From assembly GCA_019652555.1 (NCBI GenBank), contig BPAJ01000001.1, positions 522,762 through 586,761 on the forward strand: a stretch of 64,000 nt of DNA, written 5' to 3'. Every line of letters begins with the position of its first letter. The stretch's first letter is position 1. The position numbers and the translations under genes were made by a program. Source of the DNA: Gammaproteobacteria bacterium (lineage in GTDB: Bacteria; Pseudomonadota; Gammaproteobacteria; Magnimaribacterales; AG-339-G14). Positions 40,184 to 48,838 of the stretch are shown here, in pieces. The notes under the pieces were generated by a model. It was not told the origin of the DNA. It saw only the letters and a program-made list of their open reading frames with translations, and searched no databases.

Positions 40184-41836
40184 ATGCAAGATTTTAAAAG
40201 ATTTCCAGTTATTTGCAGTGTTGGAGGTATAAACTCAGCTGGAAGATCTTCTTTTGATTTTTCTTACAAACGACTAGTTATAGACAATCTTGATGCAAAT
40301 TCTAAAAAAACTTTACTGAAAGACTTGAATTCACTAACGAATTCTGAAATTTCATCAGAAAAAGATATTTTTGAGAAAACCTTAGTAAGAAAAGTCAATT
40401 CAGATCTTTTTGATCCAGATTTATTAATGAAAGATGTCATGAATGTGAATGCCGCTGGACAACTGCCTGAAGGAATAAACCTTTCAAAAATGTATAACTC
40501 GAGACAACATCCCAAAGGAATTCAAATGACTATTTTTGGGGTTACCGATTGCTTGAGAAATATGGGCAAGGACTGGGATACTGAAATAAAACCGTTATTA
40601 GATCCAAAAAAAATAGGTGTTTTTTCTGGTCCTGCAATAGGGCAGCTAGACTACGAAGGAATGGGAGGTCTTTTACAGTCAAGAAAGATAGGTAAAAGAG
40701 CCAGTTCAAAACACCTGTCAATGTCTTTGATTGGTATGTCAGCAGATTTTATAAATGCTTATGTAATTGGATCTCTGGGAAAGACAGGAACTGTGGCTGG
40801 AGCTTGTGCAACTTTTCTCTACAACTTAGATTTGGCTTTGAAAGGAATTAAAAATGATGAATTAGACTTTTCAATCGTTGGATCTGCAGAAGCACCTATT
40901 AATCCAGAGATAACAGATGGCTTTTTAGCTACTACAGGAATTGCTGATGATAAAAAAATTCTAGAAATGCAGATTAGAAATAACGACGATAATACTGAAG
41001 AAGTAGATCATAAAAATGCCTGTCGGCCCTTTGGAGATAATGCGGGAATGATTTTAGGAGAAGCAGCTCAATTTGTAGCTGTTACAACTTTAGAATTTGC
41101 ATTAGAAAATGGTCTAAAGATACTTGGTGGTTTTACAGACGTAGCAATAAATGCGGATGGATTCAAAAAATCTATTAGTTCTCCAGGAATTGGTAACTAC
41201 ATTACAATGGCTCAATCTCTTTCTAATACTTTAAAAATAGGCTGCTCCATTCAAGAGAGTATTGTTATCGCTCATGGCACAGGGACCTTTCAAAATCGAA
41301 GTACCGAATCTGATGTACTTAGTAGAGTCGCAGAAGGATTTAAATTAAAAAATTGGAAGGTAACTGCTCTGAAAGGTATGTTAGGTCATACCATGGGTCC
41401 TGCTGCTGGAGATGAATTAATAACAGCTTTGGGAATTTGGAATCATGGTTTGATTCCAGGAATAAATACAACTAAGAAATTAGCCAATGATGTGTTATCA
41501 GATAATTTAGATTTTTGTCTGAATACTCGAGAAGTGGATAGAGAAAAAATAGATGCTATCTATTTAAATGCTAAAGGTTTTGGAGGCAATAATGGTTCTT
41601 GTGGTGTGGTAAGTCCAAGCTTCATAAAGTCAAAAATAAATAAAAGAGATTTTAAAAATTATGAGGAAAAACTTTCTGATACTGAAGCGAAAAGAAAAGT
41701 TTATTTAGAAGAAAGTAATAATGGAAATTACGACTTGATTTATCGCTTCAAAGAGGAAGTTCTTGACCCTTCAGAAGATATGAAAATAACTAAAGATAAA
41801 ATTTCTATATCTGATTACAAAGATATAGATTTATAA
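40184..41836 (+). CDS. Beta-ketoacyl-ACP synthase family protein, FabY-like
   Basis: A 550-residue condensing enzyme. The catalytic triad is Cys208 (GTVAGACATFLYN), His364 (VIAHGTGTF) and His402 (KGMLGHTMGPAAG, with Lys397), and GFGGNNGSCGV follows near the C-terminus. It is longer than FabF/FabB (about 410) because of N-terminal segments and a highly charged C-terminal tail of about 65 residues. The length and the ICSVGGINSAGRSSFDFSYKR start are like the FabY group, which in Pseudomonas begins fatty-acid synthesis. That function is inferred, and a polyketide or other role is possible. An SDR follows on the opposite strand. Confidence 0.8.
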   Translation: MQDFKRFPVICSVGGINSAGRSSFDFSYKRLVIDNLDANSKKTLLKDLNSLTNSEISSEKDIFEKTLVRKVNSDLFDPDLLMKDVMNVNAAGQLPEGINLSKMYNSRQHPKGIQMTIFGVTDCLRNMGKDWDTEIKPLLDPKKIGVFSGPAIGQLDYEGMGGLLQSRKIGKRASSKHLSMSLIGMSADFINAYVIGSLGKTGTVAGACATFLYNLDLALKGIKNDELDFSIVGSAEAPINPEITDGFLATTGIADDKKILEMQIRNNDDNTEEVDHKNACRPFGDNAGMILGEAAQFVAVTTLEFALENGLKILGGFTDVAINADGFKKSISSPGIGNYITMAQSLSNTLKIGCSIQESIVIAHGTGTFQNRSTESDVLSRVAEGFKLKNWKVTALKGMLGHTMGPAAGDELITALGIWNHGLIPGINTTKKLANDVLSDNLDFCLNTREVDREKIDAIYLNAKGFGGNNGSCGVVSPSFIKSKINKRDFKNYEEKLSDTEAKRKVYLEESNNGNYDLIYRFKEEVLDPSEDMKITKDKISISDYKDIDL

Positions 41837-41837
41837 A

Positions 41838-42740
41838 CTACCTATCTAAAAGCTTGTCCTTAGGAAATAGTCTTCCAATTAGAGGTATAAGTGGTAACAA
41901 GTAAATATATTTTTTTGGGAAAAATCTTTGAATTCTGTCATACCAATGAGCATCTCCCCCAACCAAAATTCTTTTATTTTTTTTCTTAATATTTTTTAAA
42001 ATAATTTTTGCTGCAGTATTGGCATTAATTGGAGCTTGATTTTTAAAAATCTCTCCTACCTCCTCTTTTGTTTTCGCTTTTGGCCCAAACAAATTAGGTC
42101 TTCCATCCTCTCCATCAAGTTCTATTTCTAATTTGTCATTTTTAACACCATAGTTTGCAATGTTAGTGCCAATATGGCCTGGATGAACCGAATACACCTC
42201 TACTGGAGAATCTTCCATTTTCATTTCTAAAGCTAACGTTTCAGTAAAAGCTCTTACGCCATATTTACCGACATGATAAATGGATTGCGTAGGAACCGAT
42301 AAAAGACCAAAAATAGATGATGTGTTGATTATAGCTGCCTCTGGTCTTTTTTTAAGATGAGGTAAAAAAGCTCTAGTTCCATTTATTACTCCATGAAGGA
42401 GAATTCCTAAACCCCAATCCCAATCTTCGTCAGTGGAATCCTCTATTGTCTGTGATAAAGCAACTCCAGCGTTATTGAAAACCATATCCACGGCACCATG
42501 TTCATCTATGACTTTTTGCGGCAAAGCGAAAACTGCCTCTTTATCACTGACATCTATTACATGTTTGGAAACACCTACATTGTAATTTTTTAAAAGTTCA
42601 GCAGTTTCATTGAGTGTATCTTCATTCCATTCTGCTAAAGCTATGTTTGCTCCTGATTTTGCAAGTTCTATGGCCAATTCTCTACCCATACCAGAACCTG
42701 CTCCGGTAATAACTGCAACCTTACCTTCAAAATTTTTCAT
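41838..42740 (-). CDS. SDR-family oxidoreductase
   Basis: A 300-residue short-chain dehydrogenase with TGAGSGMG near residue 10, NNAGVAL, catalytic Ser in NTSSIFGLL and Tyr-x3-Lys in YHVGKYG. The C-terminus has a basic, hydrophobic extension (RFFPKKYIYLLPLIPLIGRL) suggesting membrane association. ATG 42740 is preferred over an ATG 16 codons upstream because it gives the standard KVAVITGAG start. Such SDRs occur widely in lipid and terpenoid oxidation; the substrate is unknown. Confidence 0.83.
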   Translation of the reverse strand: MKNFEGKVAVITGAGSGMGRELAIELAKSGANIALAEWNEDTLNETAELLKNYNVGVSKHVIDVSDKEAVFALPQKVIDEHGAVDMVFNNAGVALSQTIEDSTDEDWDWGLGILLHGVINGTRAFLPHLKKRPEAAIINTSSIFGLLSVPTQSIYHVGKYGVRAFTETLALEMKMEDSPVEVYSVHPGHIGTNIANYGVKNDKLEIELDGEDGRPNLFGPKAKTKEEVGEIFKNQAPINANTAAKIILKNIKKKNKRILVGGDAHWYDRIQRFFPKKYIYLLPLIPLIGRLFPKDKLLDR

Positions 42741-42803
42741 AATACTCTCCGCTGAATAAATATAATTTATGACAGTAAGACTGTCCAATTTTTAATAAAT
42801 GTT

Positions 42804-43409
42804 TTAGTTATCTATAACTTTGTTAGATCCTAAGAATTCTAATATTGGATCTAAAGTCAATCCTTGAATGGTAGTCTCATCACCTTTGGTAGATGAAAAT
42901 AAATTTTTTCCTAGGGATTCAAATCGATAAGCTCCACAAGCCATGAAAGGCTCATCTTTATCAATGTAATCTTTAATTTCTGAATCTGTTAAAGATTTCA
43001 TGGTAAGAACTGCTTGAGCGTAATGCGACCAAATTTCTTTGCCATCTTTACAGATGCTGATACCACAGTTTTGGTAATGAGTATTTCCAGATAATTTAGA
43101 TAATGTTTTGAAACAGTTTTCCTTAGTTAATGGTTTACTAAAAATTTCGTCTTCATAACAACATATTTGATCCGAACCGATTACATAAGCGTTCTTCTTT
43201 TTATTGCTTACATCTAAGGCTTTTGCTTTTGCTAAAGCAAGGCAATATTCTTTGAAATTATTACTTGATAAAGATTGTTTAAGCTCTTCTTCCTCAATTT
43301 CTGAAGGAACAACTTCAAAAGAAATTCCGGAGTCTTCTAAAATCTTTTTTCTTATAGAAGAATTTGATGCAAGGATAACTTTTTGTTCAGGTAATGATTC
43401 TGAACTCAA
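42804..43409 (-). CDS. Maf-like nucleotide pyrophosphatase
   Basis: A 201-residue Maf/HAM1-fold protein. ILASNSSIRKKILEDSGI is the nucleotide-binding N-terminus, GSDQICCYEDEIFSKP the metal site with its Asp, and CGAYRFESLGKNLF followed by STKGDETTIQGL the C-terminal signature. Maf proteins hydrolyse non-canonical or modified NTPs. The substrate specificity cannot be assigned from inspection. It overlaps folE by 4 bases and is co-transcribed with it. Confidence 0.8.
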   Translation of the reverse strand: MSSESLPEQKVILASNSSIRKKILEDSGISFEVVPSEIEEEELKQSLSSNNFKEYCLALAKAKALDVSNKKKNAYVIGSDQICCYEDEIFSKPLTKENCFKTLSKLSGNTHYQNCGISICKDGKEIWSHYAQAVLTMKSLTDSEIKDYIDKDEPFMACGAYRFESLGKNLFSSTKGDETTIQGLTLDPILEFLGSNKVIDN

Positions 43410-44026
43410 GATTGGTTGGAGTTAGAATGTATAAGATTCATAAATTCTGTTCGAGTAATAGCGTTCTCTTTAAAAACACCCAACATTCTGCTTGTTACTG
43501 TACTTGTTTCGGTTTTATGAATTCCTCTTGTAGTCATGCATTGATGAGCAGCATCAATTACCACAGCAACTCCTTTTGGCTTTAAAACATTATTTATAGT
43601 ATCTGCGACTTGAGCAGTCATGGTTTCTTGAGTTTGTAACCTCTTCCCAAAAATATCAATTATTCTGGCTAATTTACTTATACCTACTACCCTTTGGTCG
43701 GGTATATAACCAACGTGAGCAACGCCTAATATTGGAACCATATGATGTTCACAATGAGACTCAACTCGAATGCCCTTCACTATAACCATTTCATCATAGC
43801 CCTCGACTTGTTCAAAAGTTTTGGATAGGACTTCTTCAGGATCTTCATCGTAGCCGGCAAAGAATTCGCCGTATGCTTTGATGACTCGCTTAGGAGTCTC
43901 TACTAATCCTTCTCTAGTAGGATCGTCTCCAGCAAAAGCTAAAAGAGTTTTCACAGCTTCCATTGCCTCTTCAGGTGATGGTCTGGAAATTGGTATAGCC
44001 TTTTTGGCAAAATTCTTCTTACTCAT
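43406..44026 (-). CDS. folE: GTP cyclohydrolase I
   Basis: A 206-residue enzyme with the zinc and catalytic motif SHCEHHMVP, the GISKLARIIDIF stretch, and HQCMTTRGIHK carrying the third zinc Cys. It turns GTP into dihydroneopterin triphosphate, the first step of folate synthesis (and of queuosine precursors). Its stop overlaps the maf start by 4 bases. The folD gene is 5 kb away, so one-carbon genes are not in one operon here. Confidence 0.94.
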   Translation of the reverse strand: MSKKNFAKKAIPISRPSPEEAMEAVKTLLAFAGDDPTREGLVETPKRVIKAYGEFFAGYDEDPEEVLSKTFEQVEGYDEMVIVKGIRVESHCEHHMVPILGVAHVGYIPDQRVVGISKLARIIDIFGKRLQTQETMTAQVADTINNVLKPKGVAVVIDAAHQCMTTRGIHKTETSTVTSRMLGVFKENAITRTEFMNLIHSNSNQS

Positions 44027-44073
44027 TATAAATCCCTTAAAACAGTTATATTTTACAGACTTTTTTATAACTT

Positions 44074-44421
44074 TTAATCATTATCTTCTTCAGGTAAGGG
44101 ATTAAAAGGAAAAGGTCTTTCTTGACTACTATATGTTACAAAATCAACAATTTGAACAATGTAATTTCTTAATTTAATAGAAAAAGTTGATAAATGCGAA
44201 TTTGGTTCCTTAGTGAACAAGGTAAATAAGAATTGTGTACCTGCAATAATCCATAAGACTAAATCTAAAAATCCTAACAAGAATAGGTAGAAAACAACCA
44301 AAACGGCTGTAATCCAAGTAGAAGGATGCTTAACCTTCTCAGGTATTACATCTTTAAAATTCTTCTTTTCTTCTAGTTCAACTTCGGCAATTTCCGAAGA
44401 ATCATCATTTTTTTCAGTCAT
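44074..44421 (-). CDS. DUF4389-family membrane protein
   Basis: A 115-residue protein with an acidic N-terminus, one long hydrophobic region with at least two helices (TWITAVLVVFYLFLLGFLDL), and the signature FTKEPNSHLSTFSIKLRNYI followed by SSQERPFPFNPLP, which I associate with the DUF4389 family. Function is unknown. ATG 44421 is chosen over an earlier start because it removes an overhang into gpsA; even so the two overlap by 8 bases. It is the gene after gpsA on the same strand. Confidence 0.7.
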   Translation of the reverse strand: MTEKNDDSSEIAEVELEEKKNFKDVIPEKVKHPSTWITAVLVVFYLFLLGFLDLVLWIIAGTQFLFTLFTKEPNSHLSTFSIKLRNYIVQIVDFVTYSSQERPFPFNPLPEEDND

Positions 44422-45418
44422 AAGCGGTGTCAATATTACCACTTTCGTGGATAAACTTTAAAAAACATTTTTTTGGGTCTTTTTTTAAGTAAACAATCTT
44501 ATATAAAGCATCAATTATAGGCATATTTAAAGATAGCTTCTTCTTTTCTAAATAAAGAACTTTTAATGTTCTATGTCCTTCTACAGACTGCTTTACCATC
44601 GATAAAGCCTTACTAGGACTATTTCCTTTCCCTAAAAACTTTCCAAAGGAATAATTTCTACTTTTTTCAGAGCTACTTGTAGCTATCAAATCTCCAACTC
44701 CTGATAGACCAAGAAGAGTTAAAGGATTAGCATTAATTTTCTTAAAAAGTTCAGACATCTCTGATAAAGATCTTGTTAGCAACATAGCTTTTGTATTTGA
44801 TTCAAAACCTAATCCATCAGATAAGCCAGAGCATATTGCATACAAATTTTTTAAAGCTCCGGCCATTTCTATTCCTTTAGTATCGCTTGATAAAAATATT
44901 TTAAAAAAATCACTATTAAAAAAATCTGATACTTGTTTTAAAGATTTTTTATCAGTTCCTGCAATTACTGATGCAGATATGTTTTTTCTCATAATTTCAT
45001 CTGCAATATTTGGACCTGAGAGAACCATGATATTTTTTTTTGAATGGTTTGTTTCGTCTAAGAATACTTCACTCATGGTCATAAACGATTCATTTTCTAT
45101 GCCTTTTGTTGCTATCAAAATTTTTTGATTATTTAAGTATTTAGATATTTTTGAAGAAATTTTCCTAAAATCTTTGGAAGGAATTGCAATAATAATTAAG
45201 TTAGCACTTAAAACAGCTTCTTTGATATCTTCTTGAATTTTTAATTTTGAAGAAAGTTTGTATTTAGGGAGATATTTTTTATTAATAAGAGTGTTTTTAT
45301 TTTTAACAAAGATCTTAGGATCTCTTGCCCAGATGGAAACATTTAAGTCTTTTGCAGCTAACAAATTAGCAAGCGTAGTTCCCCAAGAACCCCCACCTAG
45401 CACTGAAATTTTATCCAT
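44414..45418 (-). CDS. gpsA: Glycerol-3-phosphate dehydrogenase [NAD(P)+]
   Basis: A 334-residue GpsA starting MDKISVLGGGSWGTTLANLL, with IPSKDFR, ATKGIEN, the VLSGPNIADEI motif, catalytic Lys in IEMAGALKNLYAI, SGVGDLIATSSSEKSRNYSFG and VEGHRTLK. It makes sn-glycerol-3-phosphate for phospholipid synthesis. An open frame continues upstream to 45457, but ATG 45418 gives the canonical N-terminus and lies 7 bases after the patatin stop. The patatin-gpsA pairing links lipid turnover with lipid precursor supply. Confidence 0.92.
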   Translation of the reverse strand: MDKISVLGGGSWGTTLANLLAAKDLNVSIWARDPKIFVKNKNTLINKKYLPKYKLSSKLKIQEDIKEAVLSANLIIIAIPSKDFRKISSKISKYLNNQKILIATKGIENESFMTMSEVFLDETNHSKKNIMVLSGPNIADEIMRKNISASVIAGTDKKSLKQVSDFFNSDFFKIFLSSDTKGIEMAGALKNLYAICSGLSDGLGFESNTKAMLLTRSLSEMSELFKKINANPLTLLGLSGVGDLIATSSSEKSRNYSFGKFLGKGNSPSKALSMVKQSVEGHRTLKVLYLEKKKLSLNMPIIDALYKIVYLKKDPKKCFLKFIHESGNIDTAYD

Positions 45419-45425
45419 GAAATAG

Positions 45426-46292
45426 TTACAAAATAAATTCTTTGGATTTTTCACCAAATCTTTCCCACCAACTTTCTCCCAATTTTTTAATTGAGTCTAA
45501 ATTTCTTTTAGAGGTGTTATCAAATGACGATTTAATGCCAACAAGTGAAGAATCTACTCTTAAATAATTATCATTAAATAGGGATTGTGCAATAACATGT
45601 TCTATATTAGATTCCATTAAAATCTGGATTATTCCGGCATTAAGCCAGGAAATTGAACCCCATTTTCTTGCTTTCCTTCCATCTAATCTTCTTTCATTAT
45701 AGCCTGTACCAACACTTAGAATTTTTATTTCTTCATTTGGCCACAAAGCTTTTGATTCTGCATGAGCTATAAGAACAGGATTATTAGTTGATACTGCACC
45801 ATCAAGATACCATTGGCCTTCTATTGATTCGGCTGGAAAGTAAGTTGGTGCTGCTGAGGTTGCGGCAGCTACTCTTCTAGCTGGCAAGTAACCCTCTTTC
45901 CAAGATTTGAACATTTTTACCCGTCTTCTTTCCAGATCGAATGCAGTTATAATCAATGGTGTTTTTGCAGAACTTAGTGTTTCAGCTTTGAAATATTCTT
46001 CGAAAGTTTTTCTCTTTATTTTGCCTGCATATTTCGATCCCAAAAATCTATACCTCAAAGGGGAAAAAATTTTTTTAAGATTTTCTTTTGAATAAATATT
46101 TACTAGATCGTCACCTTCAAGACCTAAAATTGAAATTGCCAAGGCTATTATGCCTCCTGTAGATGTGCCTACAATTAGATCAAAGCTCTCTGAGAGTTTT
46201 TTATTGGTTGACTTATCCAGTTCACTTAAAAATGTTGCCGAAGCTAAACCCCTTACTCCACCACCATCAATGGATAAAACATATTTAGTCAT
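45426..46292 (-). CDS. Patatin-like phospholipase / acyl hydrolase
   Basis: A 288-residue protein with the oxyanion-hole motif SIDGGGVRGLAS, the nucleophile elbow GTSTGG and the catalytic Asp in YLDGAVSTNNPV, so the Ser-Asp dyad is complete. No signal peptide is seen; it should act in the cytoplasm on membrane lipids or acylglycerols. This compact architecture also occurs in CBASS effector phospholipases (CapV), but no cyclase or other defence gene is nearby, so a housekeeping lipase is more likely. gpsA follows immediately downstream. Confidence 0.85.
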   Translation of the reverse strand: MTKYVLSIDGGGVRGLASATFLSELDKSTNKKLSESFDLIVGTSTGGIIALAISILGLEGDDLVNIYSKENLKKIFSPLRYRFLGSKYAGKIKRKTFEEYFKAETLSSAKTPLIITAFDLERRRVKMFKSWKEGYLPARRVAAATSAAPTYFPAESIEGQWYLDGAVSTNNPVLIAHAESKALWPNEEIKILSVGTGYNERRLDGRKARKWGSISWLNAGIIQILMESNIEHVIAQSLFNDNYLRVDSSLVGIKSSFDNTSKRNLDSIKKLGESWWERFGEKSKEFIL

Positions 46293-46348
46293 TGTTATTT
46301 TTAGATAAATTCAGCATATTATGGAAGAAACTATACTAAGTATTTCAA

Positions 46349-47788
46349 ATGAATTCATTTAATGCCAAAAAAATCGGTTTTTGGATTGGAATTGCGATTT
46401 TTGTTTGTATTTATTTCATGCCTGTCCCAGATGGATTATCAAACGAAGGTAAGCTAACTGCAGCTATTTTTTTACTGATGGGAATTTGGTGGGCTACTGA
46501 GGCAATGCCACTTTATGCAACTGCTCTTTTGCCTTTAATTTTCTTTCCTTTGTTAGGAATAGATCCAATTGGAGTAATCAGTAGAGAATACATGAATAAG
46601 GTTCAGTTCCTTTTTGCTGGTGGATTTATGATAGGAATTGCTATGCAAAAGTGGAATTTACACAAAAGAATTGCACTTAATATCCTGAAATACAGTGGCA
46701 TGCAGGCAAAAAATATCGTGGCTGCTTTTATGCTAACAAGTGCAATTTTGAGTATGTGGGTTATGAATACCTCTACGGCAATAATGCTCTTGCCAATTGG
46801 AGTGTCAGTCATAGCTGTAATAAATGAGACAGTAAAAGATTTACTTCCAAGTGAGAGTAAAAATTTTCAATTTGCCTTGTTACTAGGTATTGCATATTCA
46901 GCTTCTCTGGGAGGAATATCTACTCCAATTGGAACTTCTCCAAATGGCTATCTTATTCAATATGCAAATGATAATTTTAATCAAGATATAGGTTTCATAA
47001 GTTGGCTTGCAATAGGACTGCCTGTGACACTAGTTATGGTACCTCTTGTTTGGTTTATTTTAACCTCTTTAATTTTTCCAATAAATTTTAAGGCTTCTCC
47101 GGAAACAAATTCAAAACTAAGAACAATGCTTGAAGATTTAGGAAAGATTACTTCAGAGCAAAAAATGGTTGCAATAATTTTCTCAATAACTGCCTTTTGT
47201 TGGGTATTTAGAAAATTATTAGACGATTTGCCAGGATTAGGGTTTTTAGAAGATGCAGTTATTGCAATGATAGGAGGTATCTCATTATTTTTTGTTAGTT
47301 CTAAAAATAGAGAAGATTATTTGCTTAATTGGGATGACTTACAGCAAAAATTTCCATGGGGGCTTATCTTTTTATTTGGTGGAGGTATGGCTTTAGCCTA
47401 TGAAGTAAATTCCACCGGCCTTGCTTCATGGTTAGCTAATTTGATACCTGCAGACGTCAATCCCATTATAGTAGTTGCTTTGATTATATTGTTGGTCTTA
47501 TTCCTTACAGAGTTAACGAGCAATCTAACAACGACAATTACTTTTATGCCCGTAATTGCTAGCGTAGGTTTCAATTTAGATATAAACCCTTTGCTGCTTA
47601 CGTTACCGCTAACAATTGTTGCTAGCTGTGCTTTCATGTTGCCAGTTGCAACTCCTCCCAACTCTATAGTCTTTGCTTCAAACTTAGTTCCCATTCAGCA
47701 AATGGTAAGAGCAGGAATTTTTATTAATTTAATTTCATTTCTATATATCCTTCTTTTATCGGTCTTTTATTACCCTCTCGTCTTATAG
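46349..47788 (+). CDS. SLC13/DASS-family Na+-coupled dicarboxylate or anion symporter
   Basis: A 479-residue membrane protein with 11 or more helices. Family signatures include GIWWATEAMPLYATALLP, the SNT-type substrate motif around MNTSTAIMLLPIGVSVI, GGISTPIGTSPNG, and the second repeat ELTSNLTTTITFMPV with ATPPNSIVFAS. The repeat pairs with NT(S)T and PxG/S motifs match Na+:dicarboxylate symporters such as VcINDY. The likely cargo is succinate-like acids, but sulfate cannot be excluded. It is followed by a candidate RNA gene on the same strand. Confidence 0.9.
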   Translation: MNSFNAKKIGFWIGIAIFVCIYFMPVPDGLSNEGKLTAAIFLLMGIWWATEAMPLYATALLPLIFFPLLGIDPIGVISREYMNKVQFLFAGGFMIGIAMQKWNLHKRIALNILKYSGMQAKNIVAAFMLTSAILSMWVMNTSTAIMLLPIGVSVIAVINETVKDLLPSESKNFQFALLLGIAYSASLGGISTPIGTSPNGYLIQYANDNFNQDIGFISWLAIGLPVTLVMVPLVWFILTSLIFPINFKASPETNSKLRTMLEDLGKITSEQKMVAIIFSITAFCWVFRKLLDDLPGLGFLEDAVIAMIGGISLFFVSSKNREDYLLNWDDLQQKFPWGLIFLFGGGMALAYEVNSTGLASWLANLIPADVNPIIVVALIILLVLFLTELTSNLTTTITFMPVIASVGFNLDINPLLLTLPLTIVASCAFMLPVATPPNSIVFASNLVPIQQMVRAGIFINLISFLYILLLSVFYYPLVL

Positions 47789-47796
47789 TAAAATAT

Positions 47797-48027
47797 ATTG
47801 GAGTGTTGCACTTAGGTTCAATATCAGGGGTTCCTAGTAAAGTGCGTTTTATTCTTACCCTGTGAAGGAGGTGGTCCAAATTAGTATTAACGAATTAGCA
47901 GGAATTTCAGGGGGTGCCTCTTGACAACGGGTTAACCCGATTCCGACCTTTTGCCGGTTCGCCCGCTTAAGGTAAGAATTAAGTTGAAATACTTATTCTT
48001 AAGCCCCGTCAGAAATGACGGGGTTTT
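47797..48027 (+). ncRNA. Structured non-coding RNA candidate, family not identified
   Basis: The 240-base gap after the DASS gene has no ORF but is rich in paired segments. A 9-bp closing helix ATTCTTACC (47851-47859) pairs with GGTAAGAAT (47971-47979). Inside are an arm GAGG..CC..AAATT (47868-47882) with AATTT..GG..CCTC (47903-47920), and a small hairpin CGGG-TTAA-CCCG (47928-47939). An upstream hairpin GCACTT (47808-47813) pairs with AAGTGC (47840-47845). A TATATT box at 47794-47799 and a strong terminator at 48004-48030 bracket the region on the plus strand. The closing stem, bulged centre with a 3'-side hairpin and apical arm are reminiscent of 6S RNA, but I do not recognise its conserved bases, so no name is given. 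Confidence 0.5.
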
Positions 48028-48030
48028 TTT
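48004..48030 (+). terminator. Rho-independent terminator of the RNA candidate
   Basis: A perfect 8-bp stem CCCCGTCA / TGACGGGG with a GAAA tetraloop is followed by seven T's. It can end transcription on the plus strand only, since the complementary side has no T-run. The SDR gene on the other strand stops right after it. Confidence 0.9.
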
Positions 48031-48832
48031 ATTCACTCAAATCGTGACCAGTTGCAGAGATGGTTCCTCCATCGCAAGTAATGGTTTCTCCTACAGTGTA
48101 AGAACCAGCTTTTGATGAAAGATATAAAGCTAAACCGCCGACATCTTCGGCTCTACCCATTCTATGAACCGGATTTCTAGAAATAATGCCATCATAGTTA
48201 TGGGCTACTGCCGAACCCAACATATCGCTAGGAAAAGGTCCTGGTGCAATGGCATTCACTAAAATGTTTTCTCTAACAAGTCTTGCGGCGAGCACTCTTG
48301 TCATGTGATGAACAGAGGCTTTTGACGCACTGTAAGGGTATGTTTCAAAAACAGGAGTTCCAATACCATCAATTGAACCTATGTTGATAACCCGAGAAGG
48401 ATCTTCTCTTGTAGCTTTTTTCTTCAACAATGGAAGAAACTTTTGCGTAGAGAAGAATACACTTTTGACATTCAGATCCATCACCTTATCCCAGCCTTTT
48501 TCTGAGAAAACATCTATAGGTTCCGCCCATGCTGCTCCAGCATTATTTACCAAAATATCAATCCCAGATTCTAACGCCTCTACTTCTTTTACGAACTTCT
48601 CTATTCCTTCTAGAGAAGATAAGTCAGATGGAAGAGATGTACATTGAGCATTATATTTTTCCGAGAGTTCTATTGCCTTTGCATCACAAACATCGGCCTT
48701 TCTGGACGTAATATATACAGTAGCGCCATTTGCTAAATACGCTGATGCAATCATTTCACCTATCCCTCGAGATCCTCCAGTGACAACAGCAACCTTGTCT
48801 TTTACTGAAAACAAATCTTCAATTTTCATCAT
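48029..48832 (-). CDS. SDR-family oxidoreductase (RhlG-like)
   Basis: A 267-residue SDR starting with FSVKDKVAVVTGGSRGIGEM. NNAGAAW, catalytic Ser in NIGSIDGI and Tyr-x3-Lys in YPYSASKASVHHM are present (Tyr-Ser-Ala-Ser-Lys). SRKADVCDAK after beta strand 2 favours NADP(H). The closest textual likeness is to RhlG/gluconate-5-dehydrogenase type reductases. It follows panD on the same strand with a 6-base gap. The substrate is unknown. Confidence 0.83.
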   Translation of the reverse strand: MMKIEDLFSVKDKVAVVTGGSRGIGEMIASAYLANGATVYITSRKADVCDAKAIELSEKYNAQCTSLPSDLSSLEGIEKFVKEVEALESGIDILVNNAGAAWAEPIDVFSEKGWDKVMDLNVKSVFFSTQKFLPLLKKKATREDPSRVINIGSIDGIGTPVFETYPYSASKASVHHMTRVLAARLVRENILVNAIAPGPFPSDMLGSAVAHNYDGIISRNPVHRMGRAEDVGGLALYLSSKAGSYTVGETITCDGGTISATGHDLSE

Positions 48833-48838
48833 TATCTC

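Noticed and set aside
45426-46292. CBASS defence effector (CapV)
   Set aside because: The patatin motifs fit, but no cyclase, ubiquitin-like or other defence genes are nearby, and the neighbour is gpsA.
47789-48030. tmRNA or RNase P RNA at the structured gap
   Set aside because: The region is too short and lacks the tag-peptide ORF and the conserved core bases of those RNAs.
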